A DNA stretch of 64,000 bases from Sordaria brevicollis (Eukaryota > Ascomycota > Sordariomycetes > Sordariales > Sordariaceae): positions 62,001 to 126,000 of the forward strand of contig JAUTDP010000001.1 of NCBI GenBank assembly GCA_033439795.1, given 5' to 3'. The position numbers were made by a program, and so were the translations under genes. The notes under the pieces were generated by a model. The model saw only the letters and a list, made by a program, of their open reading frames with translations, made no database searches and was not told the DNA's origin. This document shows positions 1 through 11,426 of this stretch, piece after piece. Each line of letters starts with the position of its first letter. Position 1 is the stretch's first letter.

Positions 1-1323
1 ATTAATATAAAGCTTTTTTAAATTTTATAATTAGAATAAATATAATTTAAATCCTTTAACGAAGAATAATTAGAAGGTAAATTTAATACTAGTAACCGTA
101 GTAATTCTAATTTTAATAATATATATTAAAATTATTAAGGTTAAAAAGTTCGTAATTGAATTTTGGGCCTAATTAATCGGTTTACTTTATTACGTATATT
201 AATTCGGTTAGGCCTTTCTTTTTAAAGAACTATATCCCCTTTATTAAGGGTATTAGGGAATTAGGACTTTTACTATAAATAAATTAAATCGCTTAAAGAA
301 GGCTTATATTCGAATATATTAATATAAAATAATAGAATAGGACGTATAATTCTATTTTATTAATTTTTAGGACCGCTATAATAATTAATAAGGATAATTA
401 GGGGTATTAATATTCAATTATTAAAAGTGAAATTCTTAAATTTATTAAAGACTAATTACTACGAAAATATTTACTAAAGATATTTTTATTAATTAGGAAC
501 GAAAATTAGGGGATCGAAGATAATTAAATACTATTATAATTTTAATTATAAATTATACCGATTAAAAATTAGACGATATTATTTTTTAATTCGTTCGGCA
601 CTTTATAATAAATTAAAATTTTTAGGCTCTTAAGGGAATATAATCGTAAGGTTAAAATTTAAAAAAATTAATGGAAGGGTATTACTAAGGGTAAAGTTTA
701 CGGTTTAATTTAATTTAATATGGAGAAATTTATTAAATTTAAATATAATAAGGATTGATAAATTAAGAGCTCTTTTTTAATTTCGTAAGTAGTAATATAT
801 AGTTATTTTTAATTAGTAGAATAATTTATTTATTTAATTATAATAACGAATGAGATTTTAATTTATTAAATAGCTTATATTATTTTAATAATACGTTAAT
901 TTTTTAAAGGGATTATCGGTTTAAACCGATAAAAATTTAAAGTAATAATAAGTTTATAATACCTTTAAATATTTTAGGCTATACGTATATTATATTAATA
1001 TAGTTAGCGAATATTCCTTTAGCCGGAAGGTTTGAGTAATTTTATTAAATTATATCGTATTAGGGATAGAGTATTATAATTATTACTTTTTAATAAAAAA
1101 TCCTTAATAAATATAAATTATTAATTTGTATTAATTATATTCCTACCCTTTATATATATTACTTATTATTATTACCGATTAAATAGCTTAATAAAACTTC
1201 CGGATTGGTTTAGGGAGGTCGGTAACGACTACTTAAGGCCGGAAAATTATTTAAATTTAATTATTTAAAGGAAATAAAAATCGTAATAAAATTTCTATTA
1301 ATAAATTAGCGGAGGGATTATTA
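1..1323 (+). rRNA. 18S rRNA pseudogene, unit 1 (5' end cut by window), RIP-mutated
   Basis: Small-subunit rRNA gene lacking about its first 472 nt, judged by alignment with the complete copy in unit 2. Landmarks remain if C/T and G/A are treated as equal: the V4-side stretch around 115-175 (surviving words atatattaaaattatt and ggttaaaaag) and the 3' end gcggagggattatta at 1309-1323, which corresponds to the universal terminus ending GGATCATTA. All differences I checked against known fungal 18S are transitions and no indel is needed. The gene cannot yield a working ribosome because nearly every CpA/TpG and many other G/C positions are changed. ITS1 follows directly. Confidence 0.95.
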
Positions 1324-1512
1324 TAAAATTATAAAACTCTTATAAATTATTACGAATTTTACCCGTATAATTACTTTAACGTTAACGGTCTAGAAAGCCT
1401 TTAAGCCCCCGGACCTTCGAATCTCTTATTCGTAAGAGGCTACCTACCGGAATACCGAAACTAAATTTTTAATATTTTTATATTTCTCTAAATAAATTTT
1501 TAAATAAATTAA

Positions 1513-1669
1513 AATTTTTAATAATAGATTTTTTAATTCTAATATCGATAAAGAATATAATAAAATGTAATAAATAATATAAATTGCAAAATTTAATAAA
1601 TTATCGAATTTTTAAATATATATTACGTTCGTTAATATTTTAGCGAGTATACCTATTCGAACGTTATTT
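1513..1669 (+). rRNA. 5.8S rRNA pseudogene, unit 1, with ITS1 1324-1512 and ITS2 1670-1820
   Basis: The 157-nt copy starts at the equivalent of AACTTTCAACAACGG (read as aatttttaataatag) and ends at the equivalent of CGTCATTT (cgttattt, 1662-1669). The central helix region survives as tatcgataaagaatat, matching CATCGATGAAGAACGC. ITS1 (189 nt) keeps a GC-rich core near 1390-1450; ITS2 is 151 nt. The spacer pattern resembles Sordariomycetes, but mutation makes this a weak hint. Length is the same in all six copies. Confidence 0.94.
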
Positions 1670-1820
1670 TAATTATTAAATTCTATTTACGTTAAAAATC
1701 CGTAGTTACCCGTAGTCCCTTAAAAATAATAGTAGGCTCGTTAATTATACCGAATATAATAATTTTATATCGCTATAATTATACGGCGGGTTTTTATTGT
1801 AAAACCCTTAATTTTTAAAA

Positions 1821-4800
1821 TTAACTTCGGATTAAATAGGAATATCTACTAAATTTAAATATATTAATAAGCGGAAAAAAAGAAATTAATAGGGATTACT
1901 TTAATAATAGCGAATAAAATAATAATAATTCAAATTTGAAATTTAACTTCGGCCCGAATTGTAATTTATAAAAGAAATTTTTAATAAAGTACTTTTTAAA
2001 TCCTTTAAAACGGAGCGCTATAAAGGGTAAGAGCCTTATATAATCGGATATTAATTTAATATAAAATTCCTTTAACGAATTAAATAATTTAAGAATATTA
2101 TTTAAAATAGGAGGTAAATTTCTTCTAAAGTTAAATATCGGTTAAAGACCGATAATATATAAATAAAATAATTGAAAAATAAAAAGCACTTTAAAAAGAG
2201 GGTTAAATAGTATATAAAATTATTAAAAAGAAAGCGTTTATAATTAAATTTATACCGTTCTGATTATCCGGTATTTTTATCGGTATATTTAAAGTAATTT
2301 AAATTAATATCGGTTTTAATAAGAGGATAAAAGTTCGGGGAATATAATTCTTTTAGGAATATTATAGCCCCGGGCGTAATACTTTCGCCGGGATTAAAAT
2401 TTATATATTTATAAGGATATTAATATAATAATTATTAACGACCTATTTTGAAATACGGATTAAGGAATTAAGGTTTTGTATAAATATTTGGGTATAAAAC
2501 TTGTACGTATAATAAAAATAAACGTAAGTAAAAGTTTCGGCGTATTATTGACCGATTTTAATATATTCGGATAAATTTAAATAAAAATATTAAATTTTAA
2601 ACCCGAAAAATAGTAAATTATATTTAAATAGGGTAAAGTTAAAGGAAATTCTAATAGAGGTTCGTAGCGGTTTTAATATATAAATTAATCGTTAAATTTA
2701 AATATAGAGGCGAAAAATTAATTAAACTATTTAATAATTAATTACTACCGAAATTTCCCTTAAAATAGTAATATTATTCTTTAATTTTATAAAGTAAAGC
2801 GAATAATTAAGGATTCGGGGGCGCTTTTTAGCCTTTATTTATTTTTAAATTTTAAATATATAAGAAATTCTTATTATTTAATTAAACGTAAATATTCGAA
2901 TATATTAATATTAGTAAGCTATTTTTAATAAATAGAATTAGCGATATAGAATAAACCGAACGCGGGGTTAAAGTATTAGAATAGACGTTTATTAAATATT
3001 ATAAAAGGTATTAATATATTTTAATAATAAAATAGTAATTATAAAAGTCGGAATTTATTAAAGATTATATAATAATTTATTTACTAAATATATTAACTTT
3101 AAAAATAAATAACGTTTAAACGTCCTACTTATACCCCGCCTTTAAAATAAAAATAATACCCTAAAGAATAAGCGGTTATAGAGGTTAATAACGAAATTTA
3201 AGGCGTAAACTTAAGTCGAACGGCTTTTAATATAAATTTTAATAGTAATAATAAATATTTTAATAAGAATTTAAAGGATTAAAGTAGGGAAAGGTTCTAT
3301 ATAAATAATGGTTAAATATAGGTTAATCGATTTTAAATTATAGGGAAATTCCGTTTTAAAAGGGTATTTATACCCTATATAGCGAAAAGGAAATTAATTA
3401 ATATTCCGGTATTTAAATATAGGTTTTACGTAATAATATAATTAAATGCGGAAACGACGGTAGGGGCCCCGGGTAGAATTCTTTTTTCTTCTTAACGGTT
3501 TATTACTTTAAAAATAATTTATTTAAAAATAAGGTTTAATAGCCGGAAGAATTTAATATTTTTATTAAATCCGGTACGCTTTCGACGTTTTTTAAAAATC
3601 TATAGGAAGGAATAATTCTTACGCTAAATTATATTTATAATTGTAATAAGTCTTTAAAATAAATAACTTTTAATTAATAAAATAATATAAATAAAGGAAG
3701 TCGGTAAAATAAATTTGTAATTTTGGGAAAAGGATTAATTTTAAAGGTTAGGTATATTAAGCTTTAAGTAAACGTCCTAAGAGTAGATTACTATTAACCG
3801 GGCAATTAGCCGACGGCTTTTAATATTTAGGTATAAAAGCCCTTAGTAAATTTCGGCCGTCCGGCGTACGTTTAATAATTAATTTAAAATTAATACGGAT
3901 AAAGGGAATTTAATTATTTAATTAAAATATAGTATTATAATAGTTAGAAAGTAGTATTAACGTAATATAATTTCTATTTAATATTTTAAATATTAAAATA
4001 AAAAAATTCAATTAAACGCGGGTAAACGGCGGGAATAATTATAATTCTCTTAAAATAATTAAATATTTCGTTATTTAATTAATAACGTATATAAATAGAT
4101 TAACGAAATTCTTATTATCTTTATTTATTATTTAGCGAAACTATAATTAAAGGAATAGGTTTAATAAAATTAGCGGGGAAAGAAGACCTTATTAAATTTA
4201 ATTTTAATTTAATATTATAAAAAAATATAAAAGGTATAGAATAGGTAGGAATTTCGGCGCCAATAAAATACTATTATTTTTATTATTTTTTTACTTATTT
4301 AATTAAACGGGGCTAAATTTTCGTCCAATTTCTAATTTTAAAGTCTTTTGTAGGCCGACCCGGGTTAAAGATATTATTAAATAGGGAATTTAATTAGGGC
4401 GGTATATTTATTAAATTATAATATAAATATCCTAAGGGGGGTTTATAGAGAATAAAAATCTTTAATAGAATAAAAGGGTAAAAATCCCCTTAATTTTAAT
4501 TTTTAATATAAATATAAACTATAAAAATATAATTTATCGATCCTTTAATCCTTCGAAATTTGAAATTAGAAGTATTAAAAAAATTACTATAGGGATAATT
4601 AATTTGTAGCGGTTAAACGTTTATAGCGACGTCGTTTTTTAATTTTTCGATATCGGCTTTTCTTATTATATTAAAATAAAATTTAATAAGCGTTAAATTA
4701 TTTACTTACTAATAGGGAACGTAAATTAAATTTAAACCGTTATAAAATAAATTAATTTTACTTTATTAATAATTTTATTATAATAATAATTAAATTTAAT

Positions 4801-5156
4801 ATAAAAAGAACCGTTTATTTAAATAATTAATTTTTATAATTATCCGACCGGGTAATACCGCGACGCTACTATTTATTAAATAATAGTTAAACGTTTTTAA
4901 ATTAAAATTTATACTAAAATACGATAATATTTCTAATATATTATAGACGTATAAAAATAAGCTCCGGCTTTGTATTTTAATAAGCGATTCCTTTATTAGC
5001 TTTAAAGTAATTAATGGTAATTTGCGTATTATAATTTTAATACGCGCTAAATTAAATCCTTTATAAATAATTTAAATATACGAAAGGGTCCTATAAATAG
5101 TAAAATAACCTTATTATTATAATTTATTAAAGGTAAGCCCTCCTTCGTTTAAATTT
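1821..5156 (+). rRNA. 28S rRNA pseudogene, unit 1, RIP-mutated
   Basis: The start is placed at ttaacttcgg, the mutated form of TTGACCTCGG that opens fungal 28S. The 3' end is set near aaattt at 5151-5156, after the stretch matching the final domain, and is uncertain by about 30 nt. Along the gene the order of known landmarks is kept: the start of the D1 region (ctaaatttaaatatattaat), the peptidyl-transferase area, agcgacgtcg near 4625, and the sarcin-ricin loop at 4798-4812, which reads aatataaaaagaacc instead of AGTACGAGAGGAACC. Disruption of that loop alone would abolish ribosome function. The length of about 3336 nt is normal and argues against any intron. Confidence 0.94.
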
Positions 5157-6650
5157 CCTAATAAAAGGGTCCGTTTTATAAACGAATATTTATTAAAAAG
5201 TCCCTCCGAAATTTAAATTATTAGAGCCCGAAAGGGCGAAAGCGTTTTATTAAAAAAAAAGTATAAAGTAAATAGGAAGGGAAAAAGGAAATTTCGAAGG
5301 ATTTAATTAAATACGATTGCGCTTTCCTAAATTTCGATTATAAAAAGGGTAATAAATTATATTTTCCTTTTAAAAATCCTTTAAATAATTACGAAATATA
5401 TAAAAATTTAGGAAAGTACGAATAAATTCGAAGGTTAAGGTTATTTAAAGCGTAAGAAGGCTAGGAAGGTTAAAAAAGAACGGTTTTATAATATTAATGG
5501 TAGGAATTTAAAAATTTACGAAAATTGGTCGGCCGACCGATTAATAACCCGGTTATAGGAAGTAATAGCAATTAAATAAGCGAAAAAATTAAAACGAATA
5601 ATTTTCTTTTTAAGAAGGTATATTTATATTAATTAGGGTATAAAATAAATAAAAGCGATTAAAGTATATAAAATAATATAAATATAAAAAGGGTAATTTT
5701 AATTTAATATATATAAAGGGTAGGTAAGAGCGTTCGAACGTTAATATTTTTTATATAGGGTTATTATAATAGGTAGGGTTTTATATATAAGGGGTTTAAT
5801 AGGCGTATATATATTATATAAAAGTACGTATAATATTTTTTTTTAATTATATATTATTAATTTAAAGAAGGTAAATAATAAATCCAATAAATAAAAGCGG
5901 GTTAATTTTTTACGGGAAAAGTAATATTAGAATAAATTAGAAAGGAGGATAATAATTAATATATATATATAAAACTATATTATAAGGCCGGGTATTTTTT
6001 TATTTCTTTTAAGTAAGTTAGGAGGTTTTTTTAATAATTCGTTTAAAATAGGAATAGGTTTTAAGGGGGGGGAGAAAATTTTCTATAACGTTTTTCCCCG
6101 GATTTATTTTTTCAATTTTCCAATTTATTTTCCCCGCTTCTTTTATTATTATTATTATTGAATTTTTCTTTTTTTTTTTCGAGATTTTTATTTTATAATT
6201 ATAATTAGTACCCTTTTCCTATTACCTCTATTATAACTTTTTATTTTTATTATTAATTCTTTTTCTTTTTTATATAAATATATTTTTCCGTTTTTTTCTT
6301 TCCTTCCCCTATTTCTTTTTTTTTTTTTTTTTTTTTTTTCCTTTTTTAAATTAATTTAAAAATTTTTTTTCTTTATTTTTTTTTTTTTTATTTTTTTTTT
6401 CTTTTTTCTTTTTTTCTCCGGGGGCCGAATAAAAAAAATAATATTCGTCGTTATATAATTAAAGGGTATATAATTAAAAGAATTGTAAAAAGGGAATTAT
6501 AATTATAAAAAGAAGAAGAAAAAGAAATTAAAGAAAAAGGTAAGAGTAAAAGAAAATAGGGGAAAATAAAGATAGGGGAAGATAAAAATAGGGGGGAGGG
6601 GGATATTTATATTAAATAGGAATTTTCTTTTATATAAATAAATATAAATA

Positions 6651-8010
6651 GTTCGATAGGTGCGTTAGAATATAAAGGTAATTCGAAAGGTACGTTATAT
6701 ATATATAAAAGTAATTAAATAAATATAATAAAATATAAAAGTGGTTTAAGAGGTGCGTTATATATACGGGGGTAGTTTAATAAATACGTTATATATATAA
6801 AGGTAGTTCGGTAAGTATATTAAAATATAAAGGTAGTTTAATAAGTACGTTATATATATAAAAGTAATTCGATAAATATATTATATATACGAAGGTAATT
6901 CGATAGGTACGTAATATATACGAAGGTAATTCGATAAGTACGTAACGTATACGAAAATAATTCGATAAGTACGTAGTATATATAAAGGTAATTCGATAGG
7001 TATATTACGTATACGGAAGTAATTCGATAAATATATTATATATTATATATATATATATATATAAGTAATTAGGTAGGAGTATTATATATATGGAGTTAAT
7101 TTATTAGGCGCGTTATATATACGGAGGTAGTTCGGTAGGTATATTAAATATATAGAGGTAGTTCGATAGGCGTATTAAATATCCGGCGGTAATTAAATAA
7201 ATAGGTTTAAATAATTTTAAGGAGTTCGATAAGTATATTATATATATATAAGTAATATAATAAGTGCGTTGCGTATACGGTAGGGTAAGTGTATTATATA
7301 TATAGGGTAAGTATATTATATATACGGTTAAATAAATATAATATATATATATATATATATAATATAGTAATTAAATTATATATACGGTTGGGTAAGTATA
7401 TTATATATATAATTAACCGAGTATATTATATATATAGGGTAAGTATATTATATATGCGGTTGGGTAAATATAATATAGATATATAGTAAAGTAATTATAG
7501 TATATATACGGTTAGGCAAGTATATTATATATATAATTAGCCGAGTGCGTTATATATATAAGGTAAATGTATTATATATATAGGGTAAGTATATTATATA
7601 TGCGGTTAGGTTAATATTATATATATATAATAAAGTAATTGTATTATATTTACGAGTGGGAGAATATATTATATATATATATATAATTAGTCAAATATAT
7701 TATATATATAAAGTAAGTACATTATATATATAGGGTAGGTGTATTATATTTACGGCTAGGTTAATATTATATATATATAATAAAATTATTATATTATATA
7801 TACGGGTGGGGGAGTATAATATATATATATATATATATAATTAATTAAGTGTATTATATATATAGGGTAGGTGCGTTGTATATACGGTTGGGTAAATATA
7901 TTATATATATAATTAGGTAAATATATTATATATACGGTTAAGTAAATATATTTTATATACGGTTCGGTACGTACATTATATATACGTAGGTAATTCGGTA
8001 TATACATTTA
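6651..8010 (+). repeat. IGS minisatellites, unit 1
   Basis: Two blocks. From 6651 to about 7200 a 31-bp repeat dominates; a typical unit is ggtaattcgataggtacg followed by taatatatacgaa. From about 7260 to 8010 shorter units of about 22 bp (agggtaagt-tattatatatat) alternate with gcggt/acggttgggtaa and perfect (TA)n runs. Repeat units differ mainly by transitions, so the TA-rich appearance is largely a product of mutation. Subrepeats of this kind are typical of rDNA spacers, where they act as enhancers or replication-fork barriers; no such function can be read here. Confidence 0.85.
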
Positions 8011-8530
8011 ACGTATATAAAAGGTATAAATATAAAGTAAATAATATATATAAATATAATTAATATAATAAGTTAAATAATATTAGAATATTAAAAATAG
8101 GTATATTATAACCGAAAGGAAAGGAAATGAGAATAAAAAAAGGAGATATATATTAAGGGTTAATATTTTTAGAATATTAAAGTAAATAAAAATAACCCCG
8201 GTAAGTAAGGAAGGTACGACCGATTTTAAGGAGGAAAATATAACCGGAGGGAAATATAAATATAAAAAAGATAAAATAAAACGTAAAAAGGTAATATTTA
8301 CCGAATATAAAATAAATAAAAGCGACCCGGGTAAATAAAGAAGGAACGACCAACCTTTCGATAGGAAAGTACGGCCGAATATAAACGAAATTTTTAAGTA
8401 GGCGCAACCTAATTAAGTAATTAAATAATTATAAATCGATTTTTAAAAAATCTAATACTAAGGAATTTTATAGGATTTAAGAAATCGCGATTTAAATTAT
8501 CGGGTCGTACCTTCCTTAAACCGACCGTTA

Positions 8531-8560
8531 AAGGGTATATAAAAAGGAACGAAAGAGAAA
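8531..8560 (+). promoter_or_regulatory. Candidate RNA polymerase I start region, unit 1
   Basis: The block aagggtatataaaaaggaac lies 603 bp before the 18S start and is kept at the same distance in five spacers, while the upstream minisatellites vary in length. A short inverted repeat follows (aacggttaaaaaaccgtt, near 8575). The position fits the start of a 5' external transcribed spacer. The promoter role is inferred from position and conservation only; any activity is doubtful in mutated DNA. Confidence 0.4.
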
Positions 8561-9133
8561 AATAAAAAGGAACGAACGGTTAAAAAACCGTTTAATTATT
8601 CCTACCCTCCCGGCTCCCTTTTATAATAATTTATAAAAGAAATTAATATTTTAATAAATAAAATATTATTAACGTATAATTCCCTATAATTTATTAAAGA
8701 ATTAATATTAATAATACGAACTATTTTAATATCGTTCCCGTATAGGCTCTTACTTTTATTAGATAATATTTAGGAAAATCTTATAAGCGTTAAAAAATAC
8801 TTTATAAGCGCCGAAGGGTAGGTTTTATAAATAATTAACCGATAATTAAATTTATTTATAAACCGCCAAAGGTATTAATTAATTAAAGAAACTTTCGGGC
8901 CGAATTTTTTATATTAAACTTCCTTTTAAAGCGTATAAATAATATATAGAAAATATTCTATATTTTCCTATCCTCCCATTAATTGCATTTTAAAAAATTT
9001 AAAAAGGGAAAGTAAATACGTATTTCGAAGTAAAAATAACCTTACCGATTGAACTTCGGACCGCCTACCTTCGTAATTTTATAAACTCTTTTATTCGTTC
9101 GCGAATAATTAACCTTTTTAAACGTATAATAAT

Positions 9134-10929
9134 TATTTAATTAATTTTACTAATAATTATATATTTATTTCAAAGATTAAATTATATATATTTAAATTTA
9201 AATAATTAAACCGCGAAATTACGAATAATTCATTAAATTAATTATTATTTATTTAATAATACTTTATTATATAAATAATTATAATAATTCTAAAATTAAT
9301 ATATATTAAAAATCCCGATTTCGGAAAGGATATATTTATTAAATTAAAAACTAATACCCTTCGGGGCTTTTTAATAATTTATAATAACTTTTCGAATCGT
9401 ATAGCTTTATATTGGCGATAATTTATTCAAATTTCTACCCTATTAATTTTCAATAATTAAGTTTTAATTAATTATAATAATAACGGATAATAGAAAGTTA
9501 AAGCTCGACCCCGGAGAAAGAGCCTAAAAAACGGTTATTATATCTAAAAAAGGTAATAAATACGCAAATTACCCAATCCCGATATAGAGAAATAATAATA
9601 ATAAATATTAATATAAGGTTCTTTTAAATTTTATAATTAGAATAAATATAATTTAAATCCTTTAACGAAGAATAATTGGAGGGTAAATTTAATATTAATA
9701 GCCGTAATAATTTTAATTCTAATAGCGTATATTAAAATTATTAAGGTTAAAAAGCTTATAATTAAATTTTAGGCTTAACCGGTCGGTCCGCTTTACCGCG
9801 TATATTAATTCGGTTAGGCCTTTCTTTCTAAAGAATTGTATCCCTTTTACTAAAGGTATTAAGGAATTAAAATTTTTATTATAAATAAATTAAATCGTTT
9901 AAAGAAGGCTTATATTCGAATATATTAATATAAAATAATAAAATAGGATATATAATTCTATTTTATTAATTTTTAAGACCGCTATAATAATTAATAAGGA
10001 TAATCGGGGGTATTAATATTTAATTATTAAAAGTAAAATTCTTAGATTTATTAAAGACTAATTACTATAAAAGTATTTATTAAAAATATTTTTATTAATT
10101 AGGAACGAAAATTAGGGGATTAAAAACGATTAAATACTATCGTAATTTTAATTATAAATTATACCGATTAAAGATTAGATAATATTATTTTTTAATTTAT
10201 TCGATACTTTATAATAAATTAAAATTTTTAGGCTCCTAAGGGAATATAATCGTAAGGCTAAAATTTAAAAAAATTAACGGAAGGGCACTACTAAGGGTAG
10301 AACCTACGGTTTAATTTAATTTAATACGGGGAAATTTATTAAGTCCAAATATAATAAAGATTAATAAATTAAAAACTCTTTCTTAATTTCGTAAGTAGTA
10401 GTATATAGCCGTTTTTAATTAATAGAATAATTTATTTATTTAATTATAATAACGAACGAAACCTTAACCTATTAAATAGCCTATATTACTTTAGTAATAT
10501 ATTAATTTTTTAAAAGGATTATTAGCTTAAACTAATAGAAATTTAAGGTAATAATAAATTTATAATGCTTTTAAATATTCTGGGCCGTATACGTATTATA
10601 TTAATATAATTAACGAATATTCCCTTAGCCGGAAGGTCCGGGTAATTTTATTAAATTATATCGTATTAGGAATAAAATATTATAATTATTACTCTTTAAC
10701 GAAGAATTCCTAATAAATATAAATTATTAATTTACGTTAATTACGTCCTTACCCTTTATATATATTGCTTATTACTATTACCGATTAAATAATTTAATAA
10801 AATTTCTAAACTAATTTAAAGAAGTCGGTAATAATTACCCAAAGTTAGAAAATTATTTAAATTCGATTATTTAAAGGAAGTAAAAGTCGTAATAAAGTCT
10901 CCATTAATAAATTAGCAGAGGGATTATTA
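9134..10929 (+). rRNA. 18S rRNA pseudogene, unit 2, RIP-mutated
   Basis: First complete small-subunit copy, 1796 nt. The start tatttaattaattttacta matches TACCTGGTTGATTCTGCCA if transitions are allowed, and caaagattaa at 9171-9180 is unchanged from the functional sequence. Further along, aaaaatcccgatttcggaa (9308 on) and cccttcggggcttttt (about 9357) are near-intact GC islands in the 5' domain. The end is gcagagggattatta at 10915-10929. No intron or indel is needed in the parts I compared. Confidence 0.96.
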
Positions 10930-11118
10930 TAGAATTATAAAATTCTTATAAATTATCGCGAATTTTACCCGTATAATTACTTTAGCGTTAATAATCTAAA
11001 AAGCCCTCGGGCCCCCAAACCCTCGGGTTTCCCATTCGCGGGAAATTACCCGCTAAAATACCGAAACCAAATTTTTAATATTTTTATATCTCTCTAAATA
11101 AATTTTTAAATAAATTAA

Positions 11119-11275
11119 AATTTTTAATAACGGATTTCTTAATTCTAATATCGATAAAGAACATAATAAAATATAATAAATAATATAAATTATAGAATTT
11201 AATAAATTATCGAATCTTTAAATATATATTATATTCGTTAATATTCTAACGAATATATTTATTTAAACGTTATTT
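11119..11275 (+). rRNA. 5.8S rRNA pseudogene, unit 2, with ITS1 10930-11118 and ITS2 11276-11426
   Basis: 157 nt from aatttttaataacgg to cgttattt. This copy keeps the aacgg of the 5' end, which unit 1 lost. ITS1 retains gggcccccaaaccctcgggt, one of the best preserved GC-rich stretches of any ITS here, showing that C before C or G is attacked less than C before A. Confidence 0.94.
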
Positions 11276-11426
11276 TAACTATTAAATTCTATTTATATTA
11301 GGGATCTATAATTACCCGCAATCCTTTAAAAATAATAGCGGGTTCGTTAATTATACCGAACGTAATAACTTTATATCATTATAATTATATAGCGGGTTTT
11401 TACTATAAAACCTTTAATTTCTAAAA

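Larger units (their letters stand above)
5157..9133 (+). other. Intergenic spacer with external transcribed spacers, unit 1 (3977 bp)
   Basis: No gene and no 5S rRNA sequence seen. In order: 3' flank of 28S with nothing recognised (5157-6090); a T-dominated tract with long T runs (6091-6418) ending in ctccgggggccgaat; a purine-rich strand (about 6485-6600, gaagaagaaaaag and gataggggaag words); AT-rich minisatellites (6651-8010); a part holding an imperfect direct repeat about 127 bp apart (words near 8184 and 8311, both keeping an aagga-g-acgacc core); a conserved TATA-like block at 8531; and a probable 5' external transcribed spacer up to the 18S start. Short open frames here (for example 8177-8407 minus) differ between units and are not genes. 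Confidence 0.85.

Noticed and set aside
1821..5156. Group I intron in 28S or 18S
   Set aside because: Gene lengths are those of intron-free fungal genes and are constant across copies.
7289..7486. 65-codon open frame rich in Tyr and Ile on the + strand
   Set aside because: It is made of the (TA)n-rich IGS minisatellite and is not preserved in the other units.
6651..8010. Regular short repeats considered as a CRISPR array
   Set aside because: Units are contiguous minisatellite repeats without unique spacers, in a eukaryotic rDNA spacer.
8177..8407. 76-codon minus-strand open frame, and the neighbouring one at 7789-8007
   Set aside because: They lie within the rDNA spacer; the equivalent positions in other units contain stops.
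5157..9133. 5S rRNA gene in the spacer
   Set aside because: No stretch matches 5S even with transitions allowed; filamentous ascomycetes usually have dispersed 5S genes.
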